Source of the DNA: Cristatella mucedo
Lineage: Eukaryota; Bryozoa; Phylactolaemata; Cristatellidae
Direction of reading: 5' to 3'
Assembly (NCBI GenBank): GCA_009760855.2
Contig: WPIO01000091.1
Span: 620,001 to 684,000 of the forward strand
DNA length: 64,000 nt
In this document: positions 1 through 64,000 of the stretch, piece by piece
Numbering within the stretch: position 1 is the first letter of the stretch
Layout: each line of letters begins with the position of its first letter
Made by a program: the position numbers and the translations under genes
The notes under the pieces: model-generated
The model's input: only the letters and a program-made list of their open reading frames with translations
What the model was told of the DNA's origin: nothing
Database searches by the model: none

Positions 1-447
1 CTGTGTTTACAATGGCTCGTTAGCGACGGCCGCCGCGCCCCCGCCAACCGTTCGAATTCTGTTGTCGCGATATCAATGAAATGGTTTTTGACTGACTAAT
101 AGCCAACCAAGTAATACTCCGCGCATAGTAAAGGAAGGGACTGTCTCACAAGCCTCTGCGAGTTTGCTAGCCTAGCTACGTTAAGGTCAGCTGGAGTAGG
201 AGGTAGCTCCTCCACTTCCCACAATTCCAGATGCCCTCACTACCGGTGGCGCCCAGCTATCCGGTTGTAGCCCGCGCTCCTTGAAATACAACAGCTTCTG
301 GACACTGCTCGCATTGCATTTCCCCCTCGTATTGCGTCGTGATCTGGTAGGCAGTGGTTAATAACTAGTCTGGAGTAGTATGTTGTTATCAGTGTTGTGA
401 AGCTTGCTTAGACTGACAATGCTTTTTTGACCGTTGCAGCATCGGCG
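1..447 (+). promoter_or_regulatory. Upstream region / 5' UTR of the CAP-G gene
   Basis: No coding frame is supported here. The first 60 bases are GC-rich and contain TTCGAA at 51-56, a form of the CHR element used by mitotic genes in vertebrates; whether it acts here is unknown. Just before the start codon, a pyrimidine run followed by TTGCAG at 435-440 looks like a 3' splice site. The transcript may therefore begin in an upstream non-coding exon or receive a trans-spliced leader. No TATA box is evident. Other bases show nothing I recognise. Confidence 0.35.
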
Positions 448-60366
<59,919 letters not shown>

Positions 60367-60454
60367 GTATGAGGCCATAGCATATACAATGCTCTATTTA
60401 GAGGCATGCCAACCTTGGGCAGCTGCTTAACGATTAAAGATCTTGCATGTTTAG

Positions 60455-60473
60455 CAGCCTTCTTCACCTGTAG
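60455..60473 (+). CDS. NCAPG: Possible last coding exon of NCAPG (tentative)
   Basis: After exon 20 (phase 2), an AG at 60453-60454 behind a T-rich stretch gives a reading SSLLHL and a TAG at 60471-60473. Other acceptors within the next 800 bases also give short tails, for example near 60736 and 61195. The alternative phase from 60455 stays open for 38 codons and looks peptide-like, but it does not fit the phase of exon 20. No AATAAA follows nearby, so the true 3' end is undecided. Confidence 0.2.
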
Positions 60474-61439
60474 AGGACAGCAGTAGATCCTCACTACTAT
60501 CAATTTCGATTGCGTCTGGCAGTAAACGATTGCACTTGCAAGTTTCCAGTGCACAATTTGGGTCGTGACATTCGAGCACTTTACTACTGGGCTAAGACCC
60601 AGCGTGATGGTGAATATTTGAGTTATTATTCGGGCTTATGCCACGAAATGTTTAGCTGGTTTGCCACTACTTGTTATACTCTTTCCATACTAACTTTAAT
60701 CGATTGACTGTCTGGATATTGCTTCAAGTTCTACAGCAGATCTAGTGTTTACTTTTTTTAATGAATTGCATGACGACACCCTTTTTGAAGGATACAAGGA
60801 CAAGACTGGAGGCAAAGGGTATATTTGTCATGTTAGTTATGCAGGGCAGCAGTAAATCTAGACAACAGTGAGTCTGTGGTCTAGAGGGATAGCCTTAACA
60901 GGAATGTCAAGAAAATACTGATGAAATGTGCCCGATAATCCAATATGAGTTTAGGGTTCCTTTCGATAGACAAATATGTTAGACCTGGGATCAGAAGTTC
61001 TGAAGACTTCCGCATTAAAGAAAAATGGTTATGCAAACCATGTCTAACCCGGATGTAAGCCGGAAACAACAAATCTACGATTAAAAAACTTACCGATCTG
61101 TGCATCATATGCGACTTGTATCCCAACTTATCGAACCTTGGTAGATCGCGATACATGCTTGTTGAGGTGCATTCTTTTGACTTTTATGCAGCTCAATTTC
61201 CATCGTCGGTTGATGCCCTGTAAATTCCATAACTCGGCTAATACTTCATGTATCGAAGTGAAATTTGAACTGCTAGTTCAACCCGGCTTGTTTCAAATGA
61301 GCCAAGAAAGATTTGTGATTTCGGTTGGATACATTTTGCTCTATATGTCCACGATTATGGAAAATGGAGCTCCAGGACGTTTGATGACTATACAGTCAGA
61401 TAGGGTTACGTGATTATTCGTCAGCTGTAGAATCCAGCC
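60474..61439. other. Region downstream of exon 20
   Basis: Should contain the last exon(s) and 3' UTR of the CAP-G gene, but I cannot fix them. Possible acceptors occur at about 60736 and 61195. No AATAAA was found here. Confidence 0.3.
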
Positions 61440-63840
61440 TGGCGAAGCACCAAGGGGCCAGCCGCTGCGCAAGCTTGGCAGCTGGTCGCGTGACCGGGTG
61501 TCAGGCTCGGCTCCCACCTACTAGGCCAGTGGTGGCAGCTGCAACCCTCTGACTTCGCCTCTGTGAAAGGCGGGGAGGGATTGAAGCACAGATGCAACTG
61601 TGTGCCATCTGCATAAAACTAAAGCCTAGGTTGTGCTTGGCGATTACACCCGCGAAAGGGAGAGTTTTCATTATGAAAAAAAGCTGGCTAAGTACAGCCC
61701 CCCTGTGGTACTATACTATATTATAGAGGTTATTTGAATGGCGTTTGCCCATCGCCATCAATGCTTTGGAGTCTCTCCCACTGTGATATGACCTAAACCA
61801 TTGCTGTGCAGTGCTAGGGATTGCAGGCAAGATGAGAGACACTTAAGGACATTTTGATCAATAATGTCTAGCGTAGCTGAAAGACCCAGCAAAACAAGCT
61901 TAGAGACAACCTAAGTCTGCATTTCTGAGAAGGTCGCGTTATACACCGGCAGCAATGTTGGCTCTGCAGAGTGATTAGCTTTAAAACATTAGCACAACTG
62001 ATTTGCTAGTTTTGAAGTTTCGATATAAGGGTTAAGCTTTTCTGCGACAACTCGCACCAGTGTCTCAGAAAGGAATGGCAGTAGGGAAACTAGGCAGAAG
62101 TTATTCAAGTTCCCCTGTTCTGTAGTATTGTAGTATTTTATTATTGTATTATTATTTGTAGTATGTAGTATTGCCATCTGAATGAGTGGTCTAACCGCAG
62201 CCTTTTTGAAAATTGCAGAAACAAGACCGACAGTAATGGACATATTTGTTATGTTATTTGGATTTATCAGCAGCAGATATAGGCATCGCAGAAGGAGAAT
62301 AATGGTGTTCGGGTCTAGAGGGCTATTAGTCTTCTTAGACTGGGAGATACACTACAAGATGAGCTCACTAGTGTCAGGCTTGAAAAATGTGGACATTGAG
62401 GGACTGTATGGAAATTGATGAGAGGGGTCAAGTGGGGATTTTTTATCTTATCGTTGGACTTCCTCTGACCTTGTCTGTCTTTCCGACAAAGGAGCTAGAG
62501 AAAGTTATCTGCTAGGTTACCGAAATAATCACCAGGTAAGGAGCTAACGTGGGAGCAGTTAGGGAGACGACTGATTGTCGGCATAAGCATTTTCGTTTAA
62601 GCATATTTGAGTCGGCTATAATTGATGGAAGCCGGGCTTGACCTTCGCTTGAATAGATTGGTAGGATCAGCAGTAGCCATCAAATGCCAGTCAACAGACA
62701 CCAGTCCTGACCATATTGTGTACAATGTAAATACTCACCCAGAACATTGATTGACGTTATGACTTTACGAGGTAGGCCAGGTTTGATGAAGGATTGAGAC
62801 GAACTGGGGAGGAAGATTTTATGTTTGGACAGTATCAACGTCAAGAGTCTTAAGTTTTGGCCATTCATAGATGAGTCGGGTTGCCAAGAATGGTACAAGT
62901 TACAGACTGAATGAGATCTGCGCGTGAACAAGCGTGCAGACTTTTGTAGTAATAAGAGACGATAGCATACACTCGTGGGAGAATGTTTGATCGGATGCAT
63001 GATATTTTTGCTAGTGGGATCATACCCATTAGGCATGAATCAGTCATTGCATGAAATTTGGTGCACGAGTCGTCGAAATGAATTTTCAAATCTACTAGGA
63101 CGAGGAAATGACGATTTCTTGCATTCAGAATCGAAATGGGATAAGAAAACCTGAAATAAATGAAGACTTGGTATCTGTAGGCCATCGATTACTGCCACCA
63201 TTGTCAACTTGTTGTTGACGGAACGTAAGCTAAGAGATTCGAAAGACGGCTGCAATAGGATTGCAAATGGTTTGAAATTGGAGGAGACATGAGAATCAAT
63301 GGCATCTCCTCGGTTGTGATTGATCTTGGGAGTATTAAAAAAAAAAAAGTTGTGCCTGTCGGAATGGCGTCGGTTGTCATCGGCCTATAAATGGATTTCA
63401 ACCAAGTATCGGTCAAAGCAAGCAGGTCAAGGGTACCTGCCAGTGTTCAGTGGTTAGCAGCATGCCATTGCTGTAGAATAAATAGTTGATCGAATATCTG
63501 TGATCGTTTTTTTGAATGGGACCATGCACGTGAGCTGCAAGAGAAAATGTATCGGCCACTTTACAAAACGCGGCAGATGAAGGCGTATTCGGCACCTAAT
63601 TTTGATTGTAAACATGAATTTTAAAATGGCTATTACAAGGAAGTAAAGATCTCTACTCAGAATCGAAATGAGATCAGAAAAAATGAAGATTAACTTATTT
63701 AACTGCCTCAGTTTACATTGCGGGAGAAGTGCCTTTTCGGCTCTCACCCCGCTTGCAGCAGGCAATAAAGAATTGTCTGCTGCACGACTATAACTTACGA
63801 CCTTGATCGACAAATGCAAGCCCCTAACCCCTAGGCTAAG
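61440..63840 (-). mobile_element. Decayed LINE with endonuclease and RT regions
   Basis: On the minus strand from right to left: endonuclease-type pieces (LTDTWLKSIYRP, SLSLRSVNNKLTMVAVIDG, LFQVFLSHFDSECKKSSFPRPSRF), then RT start (FKKAAVRPLIQM; LVSLLPFLSETLVRVVAEKLNPYIE), motif A as LLGLSATLDIIDQNV near 61850, and the catalytic region as NLGFSF...DGTQLHLCF-like near 61620. A TAT-rich microsatellite splits the RT near 62130-62165. Multiple frameshifts. It is the only copy in the window reaching into the endonuclease. Confidence 0.75.
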
Positions 63841-63935
63841 CTAAGTATTATTAGGGGTTTACTGCTTATTATGGGTTTAATGAGTATTGCATTCCATAGG
63901 TGCACATTTTCAAGAGTGGCCAAGAGAAAGAAGGT

Positions 63936-63977
63936 GGGAGAGAGAGAGGGGGAAAGAGAGAGACAGACAGACAGAGT
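63936..63977. repeat. GA-rich simple repeat
   Basis: Imperfect GAGA/GACA repeats close to the window edge. Confidence 0.8.
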
Positions 63978-64000
63978 AGTGGGTAGCTTCAGGAGATATG

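Overview
The window is a piece of an animal nuclear genome. It has a spliced gene with canonical GT/AG introns, tRNA-headed SINEs, 5'-truncated non-LTR retrotransposons, Tc1-type transposase wrecks and long TG, GA and AT microsatellites. The species cannot be read from the sequence; a non-vertebrate metazoan is my guess. There is no sign of bacterial or viral gene organisation.

One host gene fills almost the whole window on the plus strand: the orthologue of NCAPG (CAP-G, condensin complex subunit 3). I could place 20 coding exons from 448 to 60366. They join in frame through every splice junction into about 1109 codons, and the order of conserved blocks follows the known subunit from the N-terminal HEAT repeats to a basic, Ser/Thr-rich tail. 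The last coding exon and the polyadenylation site are not resolved. Exons are 88 to 261 bases. Introns run from 83 bases to 8.6 kb, and the long ones are long because they hold repeats.

Region by region: 1-447 upstream or 5' UTR sequence. 448-8532 exons 1-6, with a TG microsatellite, LINE-A and LINE-B remnants and two opposed transposase tails. 8533-22772 exons 7 and 8 among LINE-A, LINE-B and SINE copies and a dead Tc1 element. 22773-33414 exons 9-11, with a perfect hairpin, a possible pogo/Tigger-like end and the longest LINE-B copy. 33415-46543 exons 12-14, with a tandem LINE-A cluster and a long foldback. 46544-54552 exons 15-19, with two copies of a second SINE. 54553-60201 is intron 19 and carries the most unusual feature: about 15 diverged monomers of about 168 bp forming a satellite array (55.69-58.08 kb), whose second half shows a three-monomer higher-order period of about 500 bp. 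60202-60366 is exon 20. From 61.4 kb to near the window end lies a decayed LINE on the minus strand with endonuclease and reverse transcriptase regions.

Two LINE families dominate. LINE-A ends in a TTA-type repeat; LINE-B ends in an ACATT-type repeat. Their protein tails look CR1/L2-like. The main SINE shares the 3' stem-loop of LINE-A, which suggests that LINE-A's machinery mobilised it. A-in-B and B-in-A nesting shows that their activity overlapped. Where the edges are clean, the target duplications are about 6 bp.
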